Shown here one piece after another: positions 55,601 through 64,000 of a DNA stretch of 64,000 bases (the stretch's first letter is position 1; every line of letters starts with the position of its first letter). This DNA is from Sphaerolaimus hirsutus. Lineage: Eukaryota; Nematoda; Chromadorea; Monhysterida; Sphaerolaimidae. The notes under the pieces were generated by a model. The model had not been told where the DNA came from. It searched no databases and saw nothing but the letters and a program-made list of their open reading frames with translations. The position numbers and the translations under genes are program-made. The stretch covers positions 620,001-684,000 of the forward strand of contig OZ038459.1 in assembly GCA_964036195.1 (NCBI GenBank), given 5' to 3'.

Positions 55601-58600
55601 TTTGAAAATTCAGTACGTGGACATCGGTATGCCGGGGTCACAAGCAGATGGTGCTGTGCTGATCACGTCTGATTTCGGGCAGGATTTGATGTGAGTTTAC
55701 ATCCTTTTTGACATGTTCCAATGAGGTGCTATACATTTACACATGATAAAAGTGATACATTTACACAGACATGGCAGAATGCTTATGGCGCCACCGTGCT
55801 TGCTGCCCGGTGCAGATGCCAACGAACCTGCAAATACCATTCCGAGTTATTTTGTGGGTGATCAAGCGTTCGCGTTGCGCAAGTGGTGTATGGTGCCATA
55901 TGCGCTGCATGCGGATGACAGCCAGCGACACTTCAACTATTGGTGTGTTTGAATATTGTGAAAGAAGCGTTGTTTGGTAAAACTGAAATCTAAATTTGAC
56001 TGCAACTACTGCAGCTTATCCCGAGCTAGGCGCACTGTCGAATGCGTCTTTGGTATTTTGGCTGGCAGATGGCGCATACTGATGACCTGTATCGCGATGG
56101 AACCGCCACGCGTACAAAGACTGGTTATGGCCTGTTGCCACCTGCACAATTGGCTGCGTGATATCCGCGGGGAAAGTGCTGCCAACCAATTTGATGAAAA
56201 TGGCAATGAAAAACCACAAGATGACCCGAACAACACTGTTGAGCAAAATGTAAGTTTACCTTGCATATTCACTGTTACAATTCAACATCACATAAATTCA
56301 TTCCCATACACAGCTGCAGTGGCGACCAGTGTACGACAACATGGATACAATCGATAACGTGCCAATCCGAAGGGATGTTGATGAAAGAGATGCGCGCCCC
56401 ATCAGGGATGCAATCAAGGAGTGGATGATGACGGACGCCGGTCGTGTTCCGTGGGTGAATCCCGCTGACTGCTGAATTTGCAACTACGTTGAATATAAAA
56501 ATCAAACTGAAATATTTCCGTTGCAGTGGCAGTTAGCATTAAAGTGGCACTGGAATGGTAAACTGATGTAACAAATACAAAAAATTCATTTTCATGCTAT
56601 CTGCTACAGCTACACTTCATTTTTCGATTGCAACCGGTTATAATGGTTGTTATGTAGTACACTGTCGTTGAATGGACAATTTTCATTCACTATTCGATTT
56701 TTGGCTGATTTTTTCTTTTTTAATTGTGATTAAATCATAATTCGCAAAGTCTTTCGTTTCACGCCGCGAAAAATTGTGTGATGTGTGCAGCTAATGTTCC
56801 TCTTTCATGTGTGATTTTTTTTTCCGGATTCGGGCTTTCCGTTCACGTGCTAGTGATTTATTTGCGTTTAATTGAAATAAAATCATAAAAAATCGAAAGT
56901 TTATATTTCATGTCCGCTGTGTACACCAATCGATAGCGCAAAGAAAACTGATAATTTAGAACGTTTCAATAAACGAAAAAACGTAACAGGTGATTTTATA
57001 AAAATTTATTTCCACAAAAAAATGATAAATTCAATAAAAAATCCAATGTTGCACTTAAAAATATTTTAAAAATTTTGACAACATCTACACAACGTACTGT
57101 ACACGATGACGCAAAAAAATTGCATAAACAATGCTCCGTTCTTCCACAATTAAAGAAATTAGAAATTAATGTTTACAGCGTAAATTCACATCACAGGCAA
57201 ACTTGAAAAAAATAAAGATGGCGGCCTAAACTCCGCCCACTTTTACTATGCGTGAATTTAGCCGGTAAACTAAAAAATGGAGTTTACCGCCAGTAAACTG
57301 AAAACGCCAGTAAACTAGTGTGCGTGGGGCCATTATTTCAAAGAATTCTGAATTTCTGGACAAATTCAATTTTCTACATTTTACCACCTGAATAAAATTC
57401 CCACCTTTCTTTTCACTCGTCAATTAAAAATACTTTGAATCATTATTATTTCAACATTATTCCAACAACTGTGCTGGCGGCGCGCACGGTGTTCAACGAC
57501 TCCAAGCTGAGAAGGGACGCCTACTTCATGTTGTGCTTGAATCTGTGCGTGTGCGACATGTGCTCGCTGATCGCCTTCCTGCTGCACAGTTTGCCAGCTT
57601 TATTGTTCGGTTGGTGCTGTATTATTATACCTGCTTGACATTTGAGTTGACTGGAAATGGGATTTCGTCAACTGCAGTTGACGGAGAGTAGGAAGAGAAC
57701 TCTTACCAGTAAACTCAAATACGTTCAAGGTTGATTTATGAGTTTACAAAATACCGTATTTCCTCAAAATACCCCCAGGGGCCAGATTTAATACTCCCTA
57801 CAAATTTGTAGGGTAGGGCGTACGCCCGATAGATTTTTTAAAGTTCAGCCGCATCGACGCACATGCATCGAGAGCAAGGCGGTTTGTAAAATACACGAAA
57901 CTATCCCTTAAGCGGGAATTAGAGCTCAGCGTCGATTCGACGTGAAATGACGTCGTGAAATTAATTACACGAGTGTGGATCATGCTACGGGTCTACAATT
58001 TTCTAAGGATAATATATGAATCAATACCTTAATCGTGTCCAATACTGAGTGTTATCAGCCACAACTAGAGCGAATTGAAAAATTCAATTTTTATCATTTC
58101 ACGTCATCATCATTTCACGTCACAGTGTCAGGGAACAACTTGACATTTCACGTCAGACTGCTGCTTGCAATAGTCTGACGTGAAATGTAAAGTTGTTCCC
58201 TGACGTAAAATGATGACGTGGAATGATAAAAATTGAATTTTTCATTTCGCTCTAGTTGTGGCTGATAACACTCAGTATTGGACACGATTAAGGTATTGAT
58301 TCATCTATTATCCTTAGAAAATTGTAGACCGGTAGCATGATCCACACTCGTGTAATTAATTTCACGACAACATTTCACGTCATCATTTCACGTCGAATCG
58401 ACGCTGAGCTCTAATTCCGGCCTTAAAGTCGCCGATATTGCAAAATGACGTATATCACTTCGATTTTGGCACGAAAATCATGATGATTTCATCATTTCTT
58501 GGCCGTCGGCCAATTCGTTTTTTATTTTATTTTGTCGGGCGGGTTACTCGCATAAGTCGCGCTTTTGTGTAGTCAGGTGGTCACTTTTTTAGTGTTCACT

Positions 58601-61600
58601 GTCTGCAACCGAAACCATGAGGGCAGCAACAAGAAAGAAATGCATGCACGAGCGTACAAAAGCGCGACTTATGCGAGTAATGCGCCCGACAAGATCAAAA
58701 AAAGAACGAGTTGGCCGACGGCCAAGAAATGACGAAATCGTGATTTCCGAACCAAAATCGTTAGCGATATACGTCATATTGCAATATCAGCGACCTTAAC
58801 GGATGGTTTCGTATATTTTACAAACCGCCTTGCTCTCGGTGCATGTGCGTCGATGCGGCTGAACTTTAAAAAATCTATCGGGCGTACGCCCTACCCTACA
58901 AATCTGTAGGGAGTATTAAATCTGGCCCCAGGGGGTTCATTATTTCACCACCATTTTTTGGGGGGAGAGGGGGAGATGGGTAATTCTTGTTTTTTATTTA
59001 TTTTGCTAAACATTATCATAAAGACATAAAAGAATAGGCTTTTACATACCAAAACCTAGTGATGCAAAAAGTGCCAGGACTAGTGATTAGTGATGTTAAA
59101 GGCACCGGGAAAAATGGCACCGCACCGCACCGGCACCTTTGCCAACGCTTGAAAAGGGCACCTGGCAGCTGGCACCCTGGGGCACCGGTCAGAAAATGGC
59201 ACCGCACCGCACCGGCACCGGTGCCTTTTGGAAAAAATGGCACCGGCACCGAAGGGCACCGGCGGGTTGCCGGTGCTAGCACCGAAAGGCACCGCACCGG
59301 GCTGAAATTTCTGAAGAAAAAATATCGGGCAGTTTCTCAGTGGTCTCACCTTTGGAAGTGCATATTTCCATGAATTTTCAACCGATTTTGATGGTTGAGC
59401 ACTTAAAATGATCAGAATGATGTGGCAATCACTTTTATGAAGCAATTACAATGATTACAAATGAAAGATAAAATATTTAATTTACTACAATGTCCATAGC
59501 CACTATAGTCTACTGATCGGAGTCGTTGCTGTACAGAGAATGGAACTATCTCTATCATAAACTGACAACAAATTTTAAACAAAAAAGTAAGATAAATATA
59601 AAATATAAAAATGATTTAAAATTCAACAAACTTTTAGATTCGCTCATCAGATCACGTATCTCGGGTATAATGGATTTCACAGTAGGTATATTTATTTGAT
59701 GGGAGGTTTACAAAATAGGCAAAAACGGTTGGGTAAATATATCGCTGTTTTTTGAAATATGAATAAACAAAATGGACAAAATTGCACAGTACATGAAGCC
59801 TTGGCCGGTGCCTTTCCCGGTGCCTTTTACTTTGGCCTGGTGCTAGCACCTTTGGCACCGGCAAAAAAATGGCACCGCACCGCACCGGCACCGGTGCTAT
59901 TCTGAAAAAAATGGCACCGGCACCGGCATGGCACCCCTGAAGATCGCAATGGCACCGCACCAGCACCGGTGCTGGTTCCCTTCGGTGCCCAGCACCGGGG
60001 CACCGTTGCCCCGGTGCCTTTACATCACTACTAGTGATGTGAAAGCGCCATGGCGCTGGCGCCTGGCGCTAGCGCCAAAGCAAAAAGCGCCATGGCGCTT
60101 TTGGCGCTCAAATACTGTGGCGCCATTGGCGCTTGGCGCCGTGTTTCTGAAAAGCGCCATGGCGCTTTTGGCGCTACTTTCCAGTGGCGCCATTGGCGCT
60201 TGGCGCTACCATTTTCTAAAGCGCCAAAAAAGCGCCAGAGGGTGATAATTGCGCCGCGGTGTTCATGTGCCTTATTGCCTATTTTCAGCATTTTTGGACA
60301 CGTATGTACTTATTTTACATAGGTATGTTACTCAGATATGTAATTTAGCTATTTTTACCCTGTTATCTCACAGTTTGCACTTTGAATCTTCAAATATCCA
60401 ATAGATTGAAACGCTGCAACCCCCAACCCCCAGACAATCTTTCAGCTTCTACCACTTTAGAGAGGCAATTTGCTATCTACCTATTTGAACCAGTCTTAGT
60501 TACACTTGTGTGTTGAGCAAGAAAACTTATTGATTTCCATTAATTTGACCATTTTTGTGTTTTTGGAGGTATACAAGTTATTGAAAGTGAAGAAAAACGT
60601 TCTTTGTCTCGCCTGTATCATTTAAGGCAATATCATTTTGGCGCTGGCGCCATTGGCGCTTGGCGCCATGGCCCCCCTGGCGCCTTTGGCGCTTGGCGCT
60701 AAGGTCTAGAAAAGCGCCATGGCGCTTTTGGCGCTTGGCGCCATTTTGCTGTGGCGCCATTGGCGCTTGGCGCTAGTCCCGGAAAAGCGCCATGGCACTT
60801 TTGGCGCTTGGCGCCAAAAGTCTGGCGCTTTTTACATCACTAGCCAGGACTTTGGCGCCAAGTGCTAAAACTGCCATGACGCCTTTCCTACCCTCAGCTC
60901 CAAGCGACAACGGCGCCAAAGCAAAATGGCGCCAAGTGCCAGCGCCATGCATTTTGCTCCTGGCGCCGGGAAAAATAACTCCAAGCTCCATTTTTGCTTC
61001 GGCACTAAAGACAATATCAGTCTAAAGTCCCCATGGGGGCTTATTCAAGCACATATTATTGTGATGGGAATGCACTTATACAGGCAGGCGCGTGGGCGGC
61101 CAGTTCTCCGCGTACGTGTTCGGCTTTGTGCTTCAAATGGGTTGGTTCGCAACATTCCCAGCTACAATCATGTTGGCGATGGAGCGCTTCGCCAAGATGT
61201 GCATGCCCAAGTCCCTCTACCCCATATACACCGGACAGAGAATTTGGGTCAGTGCCAAGATTGTAATGTCTATTTGGTGTATTTGAGAAATATTGTAGAC
61301 CTATTGTCTAGTATTTTAATGATGGCATAGAAAAATTCGTAAAATCCCGATGTTTTTGTGTTTTCGAATTTTTATTAGGTACACCACGAGCACGAAACTC
61401 TTAAAAATTGGTAGAAAATGAATGTACAAGAGGGCAAAATGGCAAGAAAAAGTTAAAAATGAGAAGTCAAATAAAAAAAGTTGGAGAGAAGTTAAATGAG
61501 AAGTAAAAAGTTAAAAGCGAAGTAAACTTTTCACTTCTCACTTTCCATCTTAATTTCCTTCTGACTTGTTTTTTCTTGAAATGATCGTTTTACTTTTACC

Positions 61601-61752
61601 AGATCTTCATCGTGCCTTGTTGGATCCTGGGAATACTGGCTGCGATCACGCACTTCCACCCGTGCTGCGAGTGGGCCTGGGACGTGGACAGCATACAGTG
61701 GAAATATAAAACAAAGACCGTCGGCTCCAAGCTCATCATGGAGTTCGAGCTG
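52635..61752 (+). CDS. Serpentine receptor (Srx-like GPCR), first half
   Basis: Four exons on the plus strand: 52635 to about 52741-52749 (TM1, YTVVAVLFSTSVVGLLVFLLA), about 57435-57609 (TM2), 61084-61247 (TM3), 61603-61752 (TM4 and loop). Joins 57609|61084 (G|GC) and 61247|61603 (TGG|ATC) are in phase. Exon 2 reads LRRDAYFMLCLNLCVCDMCS, the usual loop-1/TM2 pattern. Exon 3 carries MLAMERFAKM, at the DRY position. Exon 4 reads IFIVPCWILGILAAITHF, then HPCCEWAWD, resembling the Cys-aromatic-Asp loop of nematode Srx receptors. A plasma-membrane chemoreceptor is likely; the ligand is unknown. The start codon and TM5-7 lie outside or are unseen. The exon 1 donor is ambiguous, and exon 2 lacks an obvious AG acceptor. 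Introns are full of transposons. Family assignment is moderate; broken status cannot be excluded. Confidence 0.55.
52809..53503. mobile_element. AAATCG-word hAT-like element inside a TACCGTATTTCC element
   Basis: TTGGGTTGGAAAAAAATCG at the left, TTGCCAACCCTA at the right, perfect 8-bp duplication ccccaggg (52801-52808 and 53504-53511). The duplication is part of a TACCGTATTTCC element starting at 52780, continued after the insertion as TGTTCATT. Arms are AAAAAATCGATTTTTTT words. Confidence 0.85.
53520..57331 (+). mobile_element. PIF/Harbinger DNA transposon
   Basis: 3.8 kb, flanked by att (53517-53519 and 57332-57334). Ends GTGGCTGTACACGCTAGTTTACC and, inverted, GGCCCCACGCACACTAGTTTAC. The subterminal left side has GCGACGCGTCGC words. 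Encodes a Harbinger transposase (54764-56475). The target is the internal part of a TACCGTATTTCC element; the intact version GTTCATTATTTCACC is seen at 58936. The second, Myb-like gene usual in this superfamily was not recognised. Confidence 0.8.
54764..56475 (+). CDS. PIF/Harbinger transposase (DDE superfamily 4)
   Basis: Five exons join without frame breaks: 54764-54962, 55531-55690, 55769-55942, 56015-56249, 56314-56475 (TGA), about 310 residues, all GT-AG. It cuts and pastes the element in the nucleus. Landmarks in order: PNCVGSLDGKH (first catalytic Asp), RYWCYKGFSS, VDIGMPGSQADG, PSYFVGDQAFAL (second Asp), LSRARRTVECVFGIL with the catalytic Glu in VEC, CCHLHNWLRD, and a C-terminus ending VPWVNPADC. 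All three acidic residues are present. Upstream an open frame ending DLFPETYQ|gtgagc (to 53841) is in phase and may be the preceding exon, but its start is unclear, so the helix-turn-helix N-terminus is unverified. Possibly active or recently active. Confidence 0.85.
57782..58925. mobile_element. Foldback with 9-bp duplication (MULE-like)
   Basis: Ends CCAGATTTAATACTCCCTAC and its inverse, arms of about 150 bp (GTAGGGCGTACGCCCGATAG, AAGTTCAGCCGCATCGACGC). Perfect 9-bp duplication ccccagggg (57773-57781 and 58926-58934), the length typical of Mutator-like elements. Non-coding. Confidence 0.75.
57912..58422. mobile_element. TTAA-flanked foldback (piggyBac-like)
   Basis: TTAA at 57908-57911 and 58423-58426; ends GCGGGAATTAGAGCTCAGCG and, inverted, GGCCGGAATTAGAGCTCAGCG. 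The arms pair throughout around a central ACATTTCACGTCAGACTGCTG palindrome. TTAA duplication is the mark of piggyBac elements. A truncated copy is at 44458-44817. Confidence 0.65.
59081..60842. mobile_element. GGCGCC-word hAT-like element, copy 3, interrupted
   Basis: TAGTGAT at 59081-59087 resumes at 60032 (TAGTGATGTGAAAGCGCC) and runs to CATCACTA at 60842. Perfect 8-bp duplication gccaggac (59073-59080 and 60843-60850). Split by the GGCACC-word element. Confidence 0.85.
59088..60030. mobile_element. GGCACC-word hAT-like element, copy 2
   Basis: TAGTGATGTTAAAGGCACC to GGTGCCTTTACATCACTA. Perfect 8-bp duplication ctagtgat (59080-59087 and 60031-60038). Near-identical to 40477-41422 through the whole 0.9 kb. 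Confidence 0.9.
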
Positions 61753-62201
61753 GTGCCACTCCCGCACACTGTCAAATGACCTGTAAAATGTCATGTAAGG
61801 TGTGAAAAGTCATGTAAACACTGAAAGTCATGAAAAATTCCCTGTAAACTGGTAATTTACAGAGTACTTCGCATTTTTTATTTTTTTTCAATTTCAATCC
61901 ATTTTCCAAAAATTTTACCCATAACTTGATTTTAAGTACCGGGTGCCGCACGTCAGGTGCATAGTTGTTAAAACGTATTTACTTTTACTCGATAAATATG
62001 TATACTCGAGTACACAGTAAATACGTTTACGTTTCCTCTGAAAAAGTTCAAGTACTCGCTTTTACGTATACTTTTTGAAAGTACTCGAGTACAGAAAACG
62101 TATTTCAGATAGGTTTTTATAATGAATTTTCAAGGTTTCGAAGGGAAAAATGGAAACAATTAGGGTAAAAATATGGAATAACCAATCTAAACTGTGAATT
62201 T
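61753..62201. other. After the last recognised GPCR exon, no gene seen
   Basis: Begins with an AAATGTCATGTAA-word fragment (61780-61860), then ACTCGATAAATATG-type words from 61960 to 62720 on both sides of the next MITE. No TM5-containing exon found. Confidence 0.4.
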
Positions 62202-62453
62202 GGCGCTCCACACGGTGGTTGACGCTACTTTTTAGAAGTCGATTGAGTCAACTCAAAGTCAACTGTTTTAAGTATAACTATTTTTAATTTTTTTACCTGT
62301 GTTGATTAAGAAATATTGAGAAGTCGATTGATGTAGAATGAAAGAAGGGGATTTTTTGGATACATATTGTAAATGGCTCAGAGTCAATTGAATTTTTGAC
62401 CAGTTGACTCTGAGTTGACGCTAATTTTGGCGTCAACTAGCATGTGTGGGGCC
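62202..62453. mobile_element. MITE, GTCAACTAGCATGTGTGGGGCC end, TTT duplication
   Basis: GGCGCTCCACACGG with GTTGACGC at the left and GCGTCAACTAGCATGTG at the right; ttt adjoins both ends. Same group as 19801 and 24100. Confidence 0.6.
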
Positions 62454-63027
62454 TTTAAGCACAATTGTAGCCAAAAAGTGCTGAATATAGGCAAAAAGTT
62501 ATGAAAATTAGTGATAATGAGCGAAAATTGCGGCAAAATTAGTCAAAAACACTCTCTTTTACGTTTTCTGGAGCGAAAAGTACGTTTACTCATATTTACT
62601 CACGAGTAAAAGTAAAAAAATATATACTTTACGTTTTCTGTACTCGAAGGGTGAGTAAAAAAAATACTTTACGTTTACATATAGGTACTTTGAAAAAAGT
62701 TCAGTAAATTGACCAACTCAGGTCAGGTGCACGTTTTTAATCTGCTCCAAACAGGTCAATTTTAAATGAAAAGTGCTCAACATTGGTATGGCGGTAGATA
62801 AATGTACCCCATTTGTTGTGTTAAAGGCACAGTTTCATATGAGAAGATTTTGATGTAGGAATGGTGAATGAAAAAAGGGAAACGGCTTCTTACCTTGGGC
62901 CTATTTGAAGAAGGTCTACGGTCCAGTGGCCCAAAATGATGGACATTAAACAGTTGGACCATCGGATTGTCCAGAGGTTCAATGAAATTTTGCCTAGCAT
63001 GACTGTGAATGCTGTGGGTGAAGTGCT

Positions 63028-63290
63028 TTAAGCGGCGTTTACACTGCAAAATGTGCCGACAAATCAAAAAGTGAAAAAGTTCCATATATCCAGAATAAAG
63101 TTCCATATCTGCGAGAAAAAACAGGTCAGTATACTCACTAGTTAGGTGCACTCACATGCCAAATTTCAGATAAATCGGCCTTTTTGTTCCATAGTTATAA
63201 GCATTTTAAAAATTTCACGTTGTCGGTTCGCTTTTTTTGATCGAAAAAATGTTGTTGTCGGCACAAGCTTTTGATTGGCGACAATGCGGC
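63028..63290. repeat. Left copy of duplicated GGCGTTTACACTGC sequence
   Basis: Starts TTTAAGCGGCGTTTACACTG and runs to the N gap. Repeated at 63493-63755 with only a couple of differences (for example CCATATATCC versus CCATAAATCC). Confidence 0.85.
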
Positions 63291-63490
63291 NNNNNNNNNN
63301 NNNNNNNNNNNNNNNNNNNNNNNNNNNNNNNNNNNNNNNNNNNNNNNNNNNNNNNNNNNNNNNNNNNNNNNNNNNNNNNNNNNNNNNNNNNNNNNNNNNN
63401 NNNNNNNNNNNNNNNNNNNNNNNNNNNNNNNNNNNNNNNNNNNNNNNNNNNNNNNNNNNNNNNNNNNNNNNNNNNNNNNNNNNNNNNNNN
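63291..63490. other. Assembly gap, 200 N
   Basis: Exactly 200 undetermined bases. Frames crossing it are meaningless. Confidence 0.99.
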
Positions 63491-63492
63491 TG

Positions 63493-64000
63493 TTTAAGCG
63501 GCGTTTACACTGCAAAATGTGCCGACAAATCAAAAAGTGAAAAAGTTCCATAAATCCAGAATAAAGTTCCATATCTGCGAGAAAAAACAGGTCAGTATAC
63601 TCACTAGTTAGGTGCACTCACATGCCAAATTTCAGATAAATCGGCCTTTTTGTTCCAGAGTTATAAGCATTTTAAAAATTTCACGTTGTCGGTTCGCTTT
63701 TTTTGATCGAAAAAATGTTGTTGTCGGCACAAGCTTTTGATTGGCGACAATGCGGCAATGAGCGCTTGTCGTCACAAGAAAAAAAGTGTTGTCATGTGAG
63801 CCTGATTTTTGTTGTCGATTGTCGCCACGAGCTGCGAACGTGTTTTTTTCATTTTTTTGTGACGACAATGAGTAAATTTTACAACAGGTGCTGAAGTTTA
63901 CCACAGTTGCTTATATAAGTGTGTGAGCAAGTAGTATATAGTGAGTGATAGGGGGAATGCATATTCACTATGGCTGGTTGTCGAGGGAGGACATAATTGT
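63493..64000. repeat. Right copy of the duplicated sequence, then a foldback end
   Basis: 63493-63755 repeats 63028-63290. Then TTGTCGTCACA words as in the 9373-9799 element. No gene seen to the window end. Confidence 0.7.

Larger units (their letters stand above)
59057..60990. mobile_element. GGCGCC-word element, degenerate host copy
   Basis: Left fragment TAGTGATGCAAAAAGTGCCAGGAC (59057-59080); continuation from 60843 as gccaggac, then TTTGGCGCCAAGTGC to about 60970. Many words carry point changes (GGCGCCAAGTGC), so this is an older copy. Its right end is not seen. Confidence 0.6.
57752..61050. mobile_element. TACCGTATTTCC element carrying stacked insertions
   Basis: Left end TACCGTATTTCCTCAAAATA and C-run at 57752-57781; continuation GGGGGTTCATTATTTCACC at 58931; probable right part GGGGGCTTATTCAAGC near 61036. 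Its right terminus is eroded. Lies wholly inside the GPCR intron between TM2 and TM3. Confidence 0.5.

Noticed and set aside
63195-63617. Frames with long X runs
   Set aside because: They cross the 200-N gap.

Overview
This is a repeat-rich, AT-rich metazoan nuclear window: spliced genes with GT-AG introns, no operons and no bacterial-type genes. The gene content fits an invertebrate, most likely a nematode. The evidence is a serpentine-type receptor with an Srx-like second extracellular loop, a short GPI-anchored Ly6/ET-module-like protein, a FLYWCH protein and a metazoan EF-1alpha. The species assignment is inference; no rRNA, tRNA or mitochondrial marker is present.

Layout. 1-2.2 kb: a small LTR element with identical LTRs, lying in or beside an intron of a C2H2 zinc-finger gene (minus strand, first exon 3218-3484). 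2.7-20 kb: almost entirely nested inverted-repeat transposons, plus one LINE-like 3' ORF (10.9-11.7 kb) and a tRNA-derived SINE head (19.2 kb). 21.0-29.8 kb: a complete nine-exon EF-1alpha gene on the minus strand, its introns full of MITEs and foldbacks. 30-36 kb: repeats only, including a 17-bp satellite-like array. 36.0-37.9 kb: a complete four-exon Ly6-like gene (plus strand). 38-41.5 kb: nested elements. 42.0-44.0 kb: a two-exon FLYWCH gene (minus strand). 44-52 kb: repeats with two weak exon candidates. 52.6-61.8 kb: the first half (about TM1 to TM4) of a serpentine receptor (plus strand). Its introns hold a 3.8-kb PIF/Harbinger transposon with a largely intact transposase and a stack of other insertions. 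62-64 kb: repeats and a 200-N assembly gap flanked by near-identical sequence.

The dominant signal is transposable elements whose boundaries can be fixed by target-site duplications. A large group has 8-bp duplications and hAT-like ends (TAGTGATG, TAACGATGG, CAGGGTTGG). Their bodies are made of one short word repeated in both orientations, and the word differs between families (GGCGCC, GGCACC, TTCGAA, AAAATAAAAT, AAACACAGAAACTC, AAATCG). A second group has 3-bp duplications (mostly ATT) and ends resembling those of the Harbinger element in the window. A third group has TACCGTATTTCC ends. One 9-bp-duplication foldback and one TTAA-flanked element are also present. Several insertions are confirmed by an unoccupied copy of the target elsewhere in the window.
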